Shown: positions 21,355 to 30,651, numbered from the stretch's first letter. The stretch: 64,000 nucleotides of DNA from Catenibacillus scindens (GCF_014202115.1 NZ_JACHFW010000004.1:186001-250000); one strand, 5' to 3'. The notes: generated by a model from the letters alone, not told the origin. Translations and numbers: made by a program.

Positions 21355-22464
21355 ATGCTGCTCTATCAATTTTTGCCGGTCACTGAAATGCTTATATTTA
21401 ATCTGATTTCAATTTACCGCTGCTGCCATAAAAAATATTCTCTCCCACGAACAGTTTTTTTCCTGGTTTTATCATCAATCCTCATTTTTATATGTTTTAT
21501 GGCACTGAGCCCGCTGATCCCCACCAGCGGCGACGGAAGTTCTGTCCTTTTTGGGCTTATCTTCCTGATTCCCTTTAAATTGCTATTTAAAGAGAACTGG
21601 CGGCTGCTGATCATCATTTCATGTACCTGCTGGGTTTATACTATGGGCGTATTATCTCTTTCCATTCAGCTCTCGCGAATATATTTTTCAGGGACTATAG
21701 CCGCCATATTGATCATCGAAAATATTATTTTTGCTGTTACAAGCCTGCCTTTTTTTCGGCAAATACTTCCAAGATTTATTTTTGTGACGAAACATCTGGA
21801 ATCCTTTGACCGTCAATGGTACATATATATGACATTGAATGATCTTTTAGGTTTTCTGCTCCTTGTTTTTATCCACGGAATTTTTATCGCCTCGCAAAAT
21901 TCCATGGCGAAAGTTCTGGTCACAGCCCTGCTTCTGGCCTTTATTTATATTTCTTATTACATTATTTATCGGATTGTTATTGACACGTTGAAAATGAACA
22001 ATCTGAAACAGGAGACGCTTCATGACCCTCTCACCGGTCTGGGAAATCGGACGCATTTGTGGAATGAGCTGAATGAACTAATTCAAAAGGATGCCGATTT
22101 TTCCCTGCTATTTATGGATCTCGACCGCTTTAAGCATATTAACGATCATTACGGACATATGGTGGGGGATAAATATTTACAGCATTTTTCAAAAATAGTT
22201 TCCGAGATTTTTGATCGAAATGGGACCGTCCACCGCTTCGGCGGCGATGAATTTGTAGCTATTTATTCCGGTACTGTCCCAGATCATGTTTTTGACCAGC
22301 TAAAGGAATGTAAAAATTGGGATGAAGGCGCCCCCTGTCCCTTTAATGGAGTAAGCATCGGCGTTCTGTACTGCACTCCGCCCCACCATGACGCAGAACA
22401 GATCCTCCGACAGGTAGATCAGCTTATGTATCAGAATAAAGTCGCAAAAAAAACCTCACAATGA
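21355..22464 (+). CDS. Membrane GGDEF diguanylate cyclase
   Basis: A 369-residue protein with about six N-terminal membrane helices (residues 1-200), without a recognisable named sensor family, followed by a GGDEF domain. The domain has DPLTGLGNR at its start and an intact GGDEF at residue 296; no RxxD inhibitory site is seen. It should produce cyclic di-GMP in response to an unknown membrane signal. AGGAG lies 12 nt before the ATG. It is transcribed alone from a perfect consensus promoter, so expression may be high or constitutive. Confidence 0.85.
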   Translation: MLLYQFLPVTEMLIFNLISIYRCCHKKYSLPRTVFFLVLSSILIFICFMALSPLIPTSGDGSSVLFGLIFLIPFKLLFKENWRLLIIISCTCWVYTMGVLSLSIQLSRIYFSGTIAAILIIENIIFAVTSLPFFRQILPRFIFVTKHLESFDRQWYIYMTLNDLLGFLLLVFIHGIFIASQNSMAKVLVTALLLAFIYISYYIIYRIVIDTLKMNNLKQETLHDPLTGLGNRTHLWNELNELIQKDADFSLLFMDLDRFKHINDHYGHMVGDKYLQHFSKIVSEIFDRNGTVHRFGGDEFVAIYSGTVPDHVFDQLKECKNWDEGAPCPFNGVSIGVLYCTPPHHDAEQILRQVDQLMYQNKVAKKTSQ

Positions 22465-22521
22465 TGTGCATTTTGCCAAAAAACGCCATAAAATTTTGTC
22501 TATTCTGTCTCCCGTACCGGC

Positions 22522-22551
22522 TCGACAAACGGTGCATGAAAATGCTATACT
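22522..22551 (+). promoter_or_regulatory. etfB operon promoter
   Basis: TCGACA (22522-22527), 18 bp, TATACT (22546-22551), about 60 nt before the etfB start. Confidence 0.55.
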
Positions 22552-22609
22552 TAACTAAGTTTTTTATCAGTGTACTATGTTAAAGTCAAAAAGCTTCAAG
22601 GAGACATAT

Positions 22610-23401
22610 ATGATCAAAATAATTGTTTGCATGAAACAGGTTCCGGCGGGGACATCCGTGGAGATTGACCCTGAAACCGGAGCTATGAAACGGCTCGGAA
22701 GCGAGTCTTGCACAAATCCCTATGACCTGTTTGCCCTTGAAACCGCCCTTTTCTTAAAAGAAAAACTGGGCGGAACGGTCACTGTGCTGACCATGGGGCC
22801 TTTGCAGGCGGAAGAAATGATGAGAGACGCCTATGCTATGGGCGCTGATGACGCTGTGATTTTGTCGGACCGGAAATTTGCCGGGGCCGATGTTTTAGCC
22901 ACTTCTTATACACTGGCCCAAGGTATTATGATACTTGGCGGCGCTGATCTGATTTTATGCGGACGCCAGACCACTGATGGGGATACCGCCCAGGTAGGTC
23001 CGGCGATCGCCCAGCATCTTGGCCTGCCCCATGCCGCATGGGTGTCTCAGATCACAGATGCGGATGATACAAAGATCCAGGTAAAGCAAGATCTTGCCAG
23101 TGTTACTCAGATTTCTGAAATTCCCTATCCTTGTCTAATCACTGTGGAAAAGGATATCTGCGTTCCCAGACTGCCATCTTATCTTTTACAGCGGGCCACC
23201 GCAAAAAAACCGGTTCATATTCTCACCTTCCGGGATTTTTATGACCAAGATGAAAGCCACTACGGTCTTGCAGGTTCCCCCACATCTGTGGAGAGTATGT
23301 TTGCTCCTCCTGAAAAAGAAAAGCAGGTCTATATAGAGGGAAATGCCATAGAAAAAACCGACCAGCTATTTTCCATCCTTAAGTCCAGGAAGATTATATA
23401 A
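22610..23401 (+). CDS. etfB: Electron transfer flavoprotein subunit beta (LctB-like)
   Basis: A 263-residue EtfB. The N-terminus IKIIVCMKQVPAG and the family motif GRQTTDGDTAQVGP (about residue 120) are typical. The start MIKIIVC is preceded by AAGGAG at 7 nt; the longer frame is not supported. With the ferredoxin-fused EtfA and a GlcD-type dehydrogenase it reproduces the lctBCD order of acetogenic Clostridia. There the complex oxidises lactate with NAD+ by driving the endergonic step with reduced ferredoxin oxidation. Confidence 0.92.
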   Translation: MIKIIVCMKQVPAGTSVEIDPETGAMKRLGSESCTNPYDLFALETALFLKEKLGGTVTVLTMGPLQAEEMMRDAYAMGADDAVILSDRKFAGADVLATSYTLAQGIMILGGADLILCGRQTTDGDTAQVGPAIAQHLGLPHAAWVSQITDADDTKIQVKQDLASVTQISEIPYPCLITVEKDICVPRLPSYLLQRATAKKPVHILTFRDFYDQDESHYGLAGSPTSVESMFAPPEKEKQVYIEGNAIEKTDQLFSILKSRKII

Positions 23402-23501
23402 GATGAAACAAGCGACAAAAGGAATCAAAAGTGCGAAGTCAGGAGCAATCCGTATCTCATGTCCATTTGTCGGGCAACTTATAATATAGGAGAAAGGTCT
23501 C

Positions 23502-24692
23502 ATGGAATTATTAAAATTAGATATTGAAAAATGTACCCTCTGTGGGATATGTGTGGAAAAATGTCCTTTTGGCGCTCTGAGCCGGGAAAATGACGTTATC
23601 CATATACTGGATACCTGCCGAACCTGCGGCGTCTGCGTCAAATGCTGCCCTGAGCAAGCCATACATTTTGAGGAGCGAAAAAAAACTGTTGACAAATCTC
23701 AGTGGCAGGGCTTTCTCATTTTTGCGGAACAGGAAAGAGGCGAAATCCATCCTGTAACTTACGAGCTTATCGGCGAAGCACTGAAAATGGCCCAAAAGGT
23801 GAATTTTTGTGTCAACGTGCTGATGATCGGCGGCAATTCCACAGAAAAAAACGCAAAAAAACTGCTGGACTATGGCGTAGATAAAATTTATGTCTACGAG
23901 CATGAAGCCTTTTCCCATTTTCGGGCAGACTGCTACTCCAATGCCGCCATCGACTGTATTGCCCGGACAAAACCGTGTTCAGTTCTTATAGGCGCCACCG
24001 CCCTTGGACGGTCCCTCGCGCCACGGCTGGCCACCCATTTTCAAACCGGTCTGACCGCCGACTGTACGACTCTTGACATTAAACCAGATACAGATCTTGT
24101 GCAGATCCGGCCTGCTTTTGGCGGAAATATTATGGCCCAGATCGCTATTACCCGTTCCCGCCCTCAGTTTGCCACAGTCCGATATAAGGTCATGGACCGG
24201 GCCCAAAAAGTGAAAACTCCCCACGGGAAAATCCTGGCCTGCCCGGTGACAGAAGCGATGATCCAGTCACAGATCCGTGTTCTATCTTCCAGGATTCTTG
24301 AGAAGAAGAAAAGTCTGGAAGAAGAAGACATTATTGTTGTCGCCGGACGGGGCGTCCGCAGTGAAAAGGATGTGGAAATGTGCCGCAGCCTTGCCGATGC
24401 CCTCGGCGGCCAGCTTGCCTTTACCCGCCCTATGGTAGAAAACGGCCTGGGGGACAACGCCCATCAGATCGGATTGTCCGGACGCACGGTCCGCCCCAGT
24501 CTGATCATCACCTGTGGCGTATCCGGCGCCATCCAATTTACATCCTGTATGAGCAGTTCCCAGTGTATTGTGGCCATTAATACAGATCCTGAGGCTCAGA
24601 TCTTTAAAGTGGCCCATTACTGCATCGTAGACGATTTATACCAGGTGGTACCCCGGCTGACCGAGCTGATCCGCCGGCAAAAGGAGGATTAA
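23502..24692 (+). CDS. etfA: Electron transfer flavoprotein subunit alpha with N-terminal 2[4Fe-4S] ferredoxin domain
   Basis: A 396-residue EtfA. Residues 10-55 hold two CX2CX2CX3C motifs (CTLCGICVEKCP and CRTCGVCVKCCP), the ferredoxin domain seen in LctC-type EtfA. The C-terminal FAD-binding domain shows GRGVRSEKD, SGRTVRP and CGVSGAIQF. Such EtfA proteins pass electrons between ferredoxin and the bifurcating flavin. It is separated from etfB by 100 nt containing a short repeat also found near thiC, and lies 3 nt before the dehydrogenase gene. Confidence 0.93.
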   Translation: MELLKLDIEKCTLCGICVEKCPFGALSRENDVIHILDTCRTCGVCVKCCPEQAIHFEERKKTVDKSQWQGFLIFAEQERGEIHPVTYELIGEALKMAQKVNFCVNVLMIGGNSTEKNAKKLLDYGVDKIYVYEHEAFSHFRADCYSNAAIDCIARTKPCSVLIGATALGRSLAPRLATHFQTGLTADCTTLDIKPDTDLVQIRPAFGGNIMAQIAITRSRPQFATVRYKVMDRAQKVKTPHGKILACPVTEAMIQSQIRVLSSRILEKKKSLEEEDIIVVAGRGVRSEKDVEMCRSLADALGGQLAFTRPMVENGLGDNAHQIGLSGRTVRPSLIITCGVSGAIQFTSCMSSSQCIVAINTDPEAQIFKVAHYCIVDDLYQVVPRLTELIRRQKED

Positions 24693-24695
24693 ATA

Positions 24696-26114
24696 ATGGC
24701 TTATCCATATAAAAAAATGACTGCGGATGATTTTAATTTTATCCGTTCAGTAACATCCCCAGAGCGGGTGTGGGTTGGCGAAAACATTGACTATGATTAT
24801 TATAAAGATGAAATGCCGGAATACGGTGTTTTCCCGCCGGAACTTTACGTTGAAGTTTTAAACAAAGAGGAAATTTCTGCCATTATGGCCTACGCCTATA
24901 AAGAAAATATTCCTGTAGTCTGCCGGGGCGCAGGAACCGGTCTTGCCGGCGGCGCCACATGCAAATACGGAGGCATTATGCTGTCAGTCATGCGCATGAA
25001 TAAAATCTTTCCTGTAGATCATAAAAACCAGACCATTACTGCGCAGCCCGGCGCCCTTCTCACTGACGTACAGGCGGCCGCTGCCGCAGAAGGTCTGTTC
25101 TATCCGCCGGATCCGGGTGAAAAGACCGCTTCCATCGGCGGAAACGTCATCACTAATGCCGGAGGCATGAAAGCGGTACGCTATGGTCTGACGCGGGATT
25201 TTGTACGATGCATAGAAGCTGTCATGCCCGACGGGTCCATTATGAATTTTTCTTCCAATGTAGTAAAAAACACCACCGGCTATGATGTCAAAGATCTGAT
25301 CATCGGCTCCGAAGGCACTCTGTGCATTTTAACTCAGGTAACATTAAAGCTCCTGCCGGCGCCTACCTGTACATGTACCCTTGTCATGCCCTTTAACAGC
25401 CTGGAAGAATGCGCCGATATGGTGCCTAAGGTGCTGGAACTTCCTTTTGTCCCCACCGCCATCGAATTTCTTGAGCGGGAACTGATTGACATTGTGGAAC
25501 GAACGCTCCACAAATATTTCCCTGTAAAGCAGGGTGAGGCTGTGCTTATTGTTATGTATGACGCCTCCAGCCGCCAGGAATTGGACAGCGCTGTGACCGC
25601 CGCCGCCGAGGCCGCTTTGGCCAACGGTGCCCTGGACTGCTGTATTGCAGGCACCCCTGAGCGGGCAGCCTCTGTGTGGGAAGTGCGCGGCGGTATTCTT
25701 GAAGGTATGAAGGCGGATTCTGTAGCACAGGAAGAATGCGACGTAGTCGTCCCACGAGCCAGAATCGCCGAGTATGTGAAAGCCGCCAAAACGATCGCCC
25801 TATCCCACGGCATCCGGGTAGAGCCCTGCGGGCACTGCGGCGACGGCAACATCCACACAGAACTTCTCCGGAGCGAAAATATGAGCGATGAAGAATGGAA
25901 AAAAGCCACTCACGCCTCACTGACTGAGCTTTACGCCCTCTCAAAAAAACTTGGCGGCCAGCTTTCCGGCGAACACGGTATCGGCAACGGCCGAATTGAA
26001 TTTCTTGAAGAATTTGCCGGGCCAAGGATGATCCGGCTTTACAAAGCCATCAAGCTTGCTTTTGACGATAAGCTTATTTTAAATCCTGGAAAAATTATCG
26101 AATTTAATAAATAA
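24696..26114 (+). CDS. FAD-linked 2-hydroxyacid (lactate/glycolate) dehydrogenase, LctD/GlcD type
   Basis: A 472-residue VAO-family flavoprotein. The FAD_binding_4 domain (about residues 40-220) includes CRGAGTGLAGG and GGNVITNAGG; the C-terminal oxidase domain contains GHCGDGNIH and ends with SGEHGIGNG and NPGKI. It probably oxidises D-lactate or another 2-hydroxyacid and hands electrons to the adjacent Etf pair, forming an electron-confurcating complex. No lactate permease or racemase is nearby, so the physiological substrate is uncertain. Confidence 0.9.
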   Translation: MAYPYKKMTADDFNFIRSVTSPERVWVGENIDYDYYKDEMPEYGVFPPELYVEVLNKEEISAIMAYAYKENIPVVCRGAGTGLAGGATCKYGGIMLSVMRMNKIFPVDHKNQTITAQPGALLTDVQAAAAAEGLFYPPDPGEKTASIGGNVITNAGGMKAVRYGLTRDFVRCIEAVMPDGSIMNFSSNVVKNTTGYDVKDLIIGSEGTLCILTQVTLKLLPAPTCTCTLVMPFNSLEECADMVPKVLELPFVPTAIEFLERELIDIVERTLHKYFPVKQGEAVLIVMYDASSRQELDSAVTAAAEAALANGALDCCIAGTPERAASVWEVRGGILEGMKADSVAQEECDVVVPRARIAEYVKAAKTIALSHGIRVEPCGHCGDGNIHTELLRSENMSDEEWKKATHASLTELYALSKKLGGQLSGEHGIGNGRIEFLEEFAGPRMIRLYKAIKLAFDDKLILNPGKIIEFNK

Positions 26115-26181
26115 TATCCAAAACTTTGACATAGGTTTCAAAGCATCGAGGGCTGTTCCGAAGCCCCCATTGCACACTGAC

Positions 26182-26232
26182 AAAAAAGAGACAGCGCCTT
26201 TCGTTGATAGAACAAAGGTCTGTCTCTTTTTT
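26182..26232. terminator. Bidirectional terminator between convergent genes
   Basis: AAAAAAGAGACAG ... CTGTCTCTTTTTT: 13-bp perfect arms with an inner CCTTT/AAAGG stem. T-runs occur on both strands, ending the plus-strand dehydrogenase and the minus-strand MATE operon. Confidence 0.9.
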
Positions 26233-26268
26233 ATTAAAAATCCGTCTCAGGCGTTCTAAAAATTTTTC

Positions 26269-27636
26269 TCAGACAGCCGCCTCTTCCGGGTCGTTTTCTT
26301 TCCCCATATCCCGGCAGACTTTTCGTATACAATAAATACACATCGGCACAATATACAGACATGCCATTATCCACGCGGTCTGATCTGCGCAGCAGATGGC
26401 CGTATAACCATAGGTGCCGACAAAAACAAAGCTGACAAAAATCCGGGCGATCATCTCAGTAACTCCTGAGAACACAGCCCGTCCTGAAAATCCAAGGCCC
26501 TGAGTACACATGCGGGCCACATTTAAAAATCCTAGACACCAGAAAAAGTATCCCATATAGCGCAAATATTTGGCGGAAGCATCCAGAACCTCCACAGAAT
26601 CCGCGCTGACAAAAAGCATAGAAAGGGTCCGTCCCAGAAGGATCAGGACAATGCCCGCGCAGATACCGTACAGCACGCCAATACACAATCCCTGTACAAA
26701 ACCTTTTCGTATGCGCGCCCCCTGTCTGGCCCCCGCGTTCTGGCTGCAAAACACGGAGACGGAGGTGGCGATGGCGTCAAAAGGAGACATTGCAAACTGC
26801 TTGATCCGAGCCGCCGCTGTAAATCCGGAGACATAGACGCTCCCAAGGCCGTTATTGGCCGACTGCATGACCATACTGCCAATGGCCGTAATGGAAAACT
26901 GGAGCCCCATAGGGACGCCCATGCCAAGCATCATACTGAAGGTACTTCTCTCCAGTTTCCGGTCATCTTTTGTCGGCACGAGCTGGCGGAATTTGTGAAA
27001 AATAAACACAAGACACAAAATACCGCTTATCGCCTGTGATGTGATAGTAGCGATAGCCGCCCCCGCACATCCCCAGGAGAACACAAGGACACACAGCAGA
27101 TCCAGGCCAATGTTAAGGGCCGCCGAAAAAGCAAGGAATACAAAGGGTGTCCGGCTGTCACCTACCGCTCTTAAAATACATGAAAGCAGATTATACAGCA
27201 GAGTAAAAGGCATTCCAAGGAAAATGATCAGCAAATACCAGTAGGCGTCCGCATATATATCATCTGTAATTGACAGAATCCTTAAAATCTGCGGGCAAAG
27301 AATGGCGCAGGAGGCCGTAAGTATTACCGCGGCACCGGCGGTCAGCACAAGAGCATGGGTAATACACTGGCGCATACGCCCATAGTCTCCCGCTCCAAAA
27401 TATCTGGCTACCGGCACCGCAAAACCGTTGCACATACCCATACAAAAGCCGAGAACCAAAAACTGTACGCTGCTGGTGGAACCCACACTTGCCAGGGCCT
27501 GAGCGCCTAAAAATCTTCCCACAATTGCAGCGTCCATCATATTGTAGGTCTGCTGCAAAAGATTTCCCATCAGCAAAGGAAGAGCAAAATAAAGCATCAG
27601 GCGTATAGGGCTCCCCTTTGTCATATCTTTTGTCAT
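26269..27636 (-). CDS. MATE family efflux transporter
   Basis: A 455-residue protein with about twelve membrane helices and MATE sequences MMDAAIVGRFLG near residue 30 and SQNAGARQGARIRKG near residue 265. Its start codon overlaps the stop of the upstream gene as TAATG, so translation is probably coupled. It is the last gene of a four-gene operon with a FGGY kinase, an HD hydrolase and a MmcQ/EVE-like protein. The exported compound is unknown. Confidence 0.9.
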   Translation of the reverse strand: MTKDMTKGSPIRLMLYFALPLLMGNLLQQTYNMMDAAIVGRFLGAQALASVGSTSSVQFLVLGFCMGMCNGFAVPVARYFGAGDYGRMRQCITHALVLTAGAAVILTASCAILCPQILRILSITDDIYADAYWYLLIIFLGMPFTLLYNLLSCILRAVGDSRTPFVFLAFSAALNIGLDLLCVLVFSWGCAGAAIATITSQAISGILCLVFIFHKFRQLVPTKDDRKLERSTFSMMLGMGVPMGLQFSITAIGSMVMQSANNGLGSVYVSGFTAAARIKQFAMSPFDAIATSVSVFCSQNAGARQGARIRKGFVQGLCIGVLYGICAGIVLILLGRTLSMLFVSADSVEVLDASAKYLRYMGYFFWCLGFLNVARMCTQGLGFSGRAVFSGVTEMIARIFVSFVFVGTYGYTAICCADQTAWIMACLYIVPMCIYCIRKVCRDMGKENDPEEAAV

Positions 27637-28442
27637 TATGTAGTCACTCCTTCTCCATTATGTTCATTGTTCCTCCAGACATCCAGCTCATCCCGGAGAC
27701 TGGCCGGCATCCTCCGGGGACTTCTCACAGAGCTGACACCGTGAGTTTTTAGACGCCCCACCGGCAAAAATGACGGGTCAAAAGTTTCAATCAAACGAAT
27801 CTTCATTGCTCTGCTGATCTTTATATTTCCATCCTCAAAGGTATAGGGAATATCCGTCTCTGTCACTTCACACTTATACAAGATTGCCTGAATAGGAGCG
27901 GTCATATATAAATATACGTCATCTCCCACAAAAATTTTATTTCTCTGTTTCCATAAAATCTCTCTGTGTTCCGCGAATCCTCTGCCTACGTCATAATATT
28001 TAGGATTGGCCGGGATTATCCAGTCCGACGGCCCTGCGGCAGTTTTCCCGCCGCTCTTTCCCGAACCTGACGTCAGATCAAAACTCATATCTATCAAAGG
28101 GAAAATTTTTTCTTTCGCCACTGTCCCATCCAAAAGCACAGTGATCCAACGGTCGTGCTGCATATGATAAGCCGGAAAGAATCCGTCACCGGACTTCAGC
28201 GCGGCACCGAACATAGGATCACATTTCACATTCAGAATGTCAATGTCATCCTCGTCATCCAGTCCAAGGCGTTTTCGCAAAACAGTCATGATCACTCCAA
28301 ACCACTTCCGATTATCCTCATGGCGAAGGACTTCATAGTCTGGATATTTTATCCACGGATGATCCGGCCGTGTTTTATAGTTTTGCCAGGCATATTCCAA
28401 TACAGCGCCCCGCAGAGATTTCTCACCTTTCCTGTCTGACAT
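27636..28442 (-). CDS. MmcQ/YjbR-like protein with C-terminal EVE/PUA-like domain
   Basis: A 268-residue two-part protein. Residues about 20-130 resemble the MmcQ/YjbR family (HPWIKYPDYEVLRH, FGVIM, AYHMQHDRWITVLLDG), a small DNA-binding-like fold often called DUF419. Residues about 145-230 resemble an EVE/PUA-like domain (DWIIPANPKYYD, WKQRNKIFVGDDVYLYMT), a fold that binds modified bases in RNA or DNA. The combination is inferred from sequence memory. It starts directly after the stop of the HD gene, with no gap. No enzymatic residues are recognised. Confidence 0.7.
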   Translation of the reverse strand: MSDRKGEKSLRGAVLEYAWQNYKTRPDHPWIKYPDYEVLRHEDNRKWFGVIMTVLRKRLGLDDEDDIDILNVKCDPMFGAALKSGDGFFPAYHMQHDRWITVLLDGTVAKEKIFPLIDMSFDLTSGSGKSGGKTAAGPSDWIIPANPKYYDVGRGFAEHREILWKQRNKIFVGDDVYLYMTAPIQAILYKCEVTETDIPYTFEDGNIKISRAMKIRLIETFDPSFLPVGRLKTHGVSSVRSPRRMPASLRDELDVWRNNEHNGEGVTT

Positions 28443-29033
28443 TTACAATCCCAGTCCTTCCATCTCCTTAGCCACGGAAGTCTCGCAGGAACGCATGGCA
28501 AGTATAGTCTTATCCATCAGCTCCTCCAGTGTCCAGTTCAGTCTCTGGGCTCCAGTTTCAATAATCTCTCTGGAGCATCCCGCCGCAAAACGTTTATCTT
28601 TAAATTTCTTTTTAAGGCTTTTGACTTCCATATCCATCACACTTTTAGAGGGCCGCATTTTCGCTGCCGCGCCAATTAGCCCGGTCAGCTCATCCACAGC
28701 AAAGAGAACTTTCTCCATCTCATGTTCCGGCTCTGCATCGGAGCAGATCCCATAACCGTGGCTGCACACAGCGTGGATCACTTCCGGCTGAGCGCCGGCT
28801 TTGGTCAAAAGTTCCACTGCCTTCTTGCAATGTTCCTCAGGATAAAGTTCAAAATCAATATCGTGAAGCAGGCCGCAGATCCCCCAAAAATCCTGATCGC
28901 TTCCATATCCCAGTTCTTGTGCAAACCAGCGCATACATCCCTCGACAGTCAGGCCATGCTGAATGTGGAAAGGTTCTTTATTATATTTCATTAAAAGTTC
29001 CAGGGCCGAAGCGTGTGTAAAATGCGTTTCCAT
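28443..29033 (-). CDS. HD domain metal-dependent hydrolase
   Basis: A 196-residue HD-superfamily protein, predicted phosphohydrolase. The metal-binding pair appears as LLHDID near residue 57, with further His in HAVCSHGYG. AGGAGGAATG precedes the ATG. It sits in the same operon as a sugar kinase and MATE protein, but the substrate cannot be deduced. Confidence 0.85.
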   Translation of the reverse strand: METHFTHASALELLMKYNKEPFHIQHGLTVEGCMRWFAQELGYGSDQDFWGICGLLHDIDFELYPEEHCKKAVELLTKAGAQPEVIHAVCSHGYGICSDAEPEHEMEKVLFAVDELTGLIGAAAKMRPSKSVMDMEVKSLKKKFKDKRFAAGCSREIIETGAQRLNWTLEELMDKTILAMRSCETSVAKEMEGLGL

Positions 29034-29090
29034 AAGTTCATTCCTCCTGACAACATACTCCTTTAAGTATAAAACGATCTGGCTCCCGCG

Positions 29091-30407
29091 TCAAAGGTTT
29101 TCCCATGCAAAGATCGCTGCGCCGGCCGCAGCTTCCTCCTTAAAGGGTGAAAATCTCAGAGGCCGCCCAAATACCGACTCTACTTCCTCACACAATAGGG
29201 CGTTTTTTCCAAGACCATTGCCAGAAGAAACGATCTGTGTCTTTTCTTTTTTTACCTTTTCGGGGAAAATCTCATAGAGCTGAAAAAGTTCCACAGCCAT
29301 GGCATGGACATAACTTCGGATCAGATCCCCAGGATGAAAATTTTCTTCTGTCAGTCCAAAAAATCCGGAGTTCTCCCCTGCCTTCTTTCCTTCCCTGGCA
29401 CCATAGAGATTCGGGCAGGCAATCAGGCTGGTCTTTTTTTGTTCTGCGGCAATTTGCTCCATCTTTTCATAGATATCCGGCGTTATTCCGGTAAACTGCC
29501 GGCATACCTCCTGAAAAAACAGGGCCAGGCGTTCGTAAACCTTTCCACCATTTAACGATGCGCCTGTATACAAGTATCCTTCTCTGGGAAATGGGCGGAT
29601 ATCTATAGAAGAGCCTGTCTTTCTATCAAAAAAATCTGCTTCATCCAACAAATCCGAGGCATAGACCGACACCTGTGCCCCGGTTCCCACATTAACGCCG
29701 ATACTTCTTTTCCGGTCCTCAACCGCAGCCAGAAAGCTGGCCTGATGATCCCCAAGGGCTGTAAATACTTTTTTCCCATGATAATGGCCCACAACCTCTG
29801 TCCACGTGCAGATCCGAGGATAAAACCCTATATTTACTCCCGCCTTTTCAATGACCTCCATATCAAAATTTCCCAGGCTGTTGTTAAAGCCGCCAAAACT
29901 TGCTCCTACACTGGGATTCACCACAGGGTTTTTAGCGCCAGTCAGTCTCATGGCCAGATAATCCCCAATATCCACAAATCCGACAGCGTCCCCGGAAATG
30001 TCCCCCGTTGTCTGAAGATAAAAATGGGTGACTGTACCATATCCGGTATATAAGGGATATCCGGTTCTCCCCGTAAGGTACCGGGCAAAACTTTCCCCAT
30101 TTTTAAAAGTGCAGTTCCCCCATGGATTTTTCCATGTATACAAAGGTGACACAGCCCTGCCGGAATCGCTGACATAGACAATTCCGTGCATCTGACTGGA
30201 AATCCCCACGGCGTCAAAAGAAAAACTTTCCCATTTTTTAAGCATTTCTTCGACTTTTTTCACAATTTCATCAGCGTCCTGCAAAAAATTTCCTGCAGAG
30301 AGAAAAGCATTTTGAACGCTTTGCATCTCAACAATCTTATGCTTTTTCGGATCATATAAAACCATACAGATGGACGTTGTTCCAATATCAATTCCCAAAA
30401 TATTCAT
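29091..30407 (-). CDS. FGGY family carbohydrate kinase, sedoheptulokinase-like
   Basis: A 438-residue ATP-dependent sugar kinase. The N-terminal phosphate-binding motif is GIDIGTTSICMVLYD; GISSQMHGIVYV, SPLYTWKNPWG and the C-terminal NGLGKNALL with AAAGAA follow FGGY enzymes. The SQMHG and LYTW elements are closest in my memory to sedoheptulokinase/xylulokinase-type members, but the substrate is not proven. It is the first gene of the kinase-HD-MmcQ/EVE-MATE operon, driven by the promoter at 30476-30504. Confidence 0.82.
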   Translation of the reverse strand: MNILGIDIGTTSICMVLYDPKKHKIVEMQSVQNAFLSAGNFLQDADEIVKKVEEMLKKWESFSFDAVGISSQMHGIVYVSDSGRAVSPLYTWKNPWGNCTFKNGESFARYLTGRTGYPLYTGYGTVTHFYLQTTGDISGDAVGFVDIGDYLAMRLTGAKNPVVNPSVGASFGGFNNSLGNFDMEVIEKAGVNIGFYPRICTWTEVVGHYHGKKVFTALGDHQASFLAAVEDRKRSIGVNVGTGAQVSVYASDLLDEADFFDRKTGSSIDIRPFPREGYLYTGASLNGGKVYERLALFFQEVCRQFTGITPDIYEKMEQIAAEQKKTSLIACPNLYGAREGKKAGENSGFFGLTEENFHPGDLIRSYVHAMAVELFQLYEIFPEKVKKEKTQIVSSGNGLGKNALLCEEVESVFGRPLRFSPFKEEAAAGAAIFAWENL

Positions 30408-30475
30408 TTTCTACCTCCCCGGCCCTCCTCATTACATTTTAAACTGCCTTGCCATTTCTGCAGATTTCTTGTTTT

Positions 30476-30504
30476 CTTATAGCACAATCTAATGGATATA
30501 TCAA
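30476..30504 (-). promoter_or_regulatory. Promoter of the FGGY kinase operon
   Basis: Minus strand TTGATA (30499-30504), 17 bp, TATAAG (30476-30481). A MITE-like element begins about 20 bp upstream of it. Confidence 0.7.
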
Positions 30505-30524
30505 GAGCTGCAATGAAATAATTA

Positions 30525-30651
30525 ATTAGCGGGGAACAGTTCTGCTCTGATTAGCAGAGCGCCTGAAAATGAGCAAAGGAGCGGCGTAAGCCGCGAATCA
30601 GCGCGTAAGCGCGCCGCAGCGTAGGCGCGGGCTGAACTGTTACATTAGCGG
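30525..30651. mobile_element. MITE-like element with 8-bp flanking direct repeats
   Basis: ATTAGCGG occurs at 30525-30532 and again at 30644-30651. Between them lies about 111 bp with terminal inverted repeats GAACAGTTCTG / GCTGAACTGTT and internal GC-rich palindromes (GCGGCGTAAGCCGC, CGCGTAAGCGCG, GCTCTGATTAGCAGAGC). No coding capacity. The ends match the dispersed AACAGTTCAG motif. Confidence 0.6.

Noticed and set aside
24164-25909. Minus-strand ORFs inside etfA and the dehydrogenase (for example 25334-25909)
   Set aside because: Antisense shadows of well-conserved genes in a GC-richer stretch with few stops.
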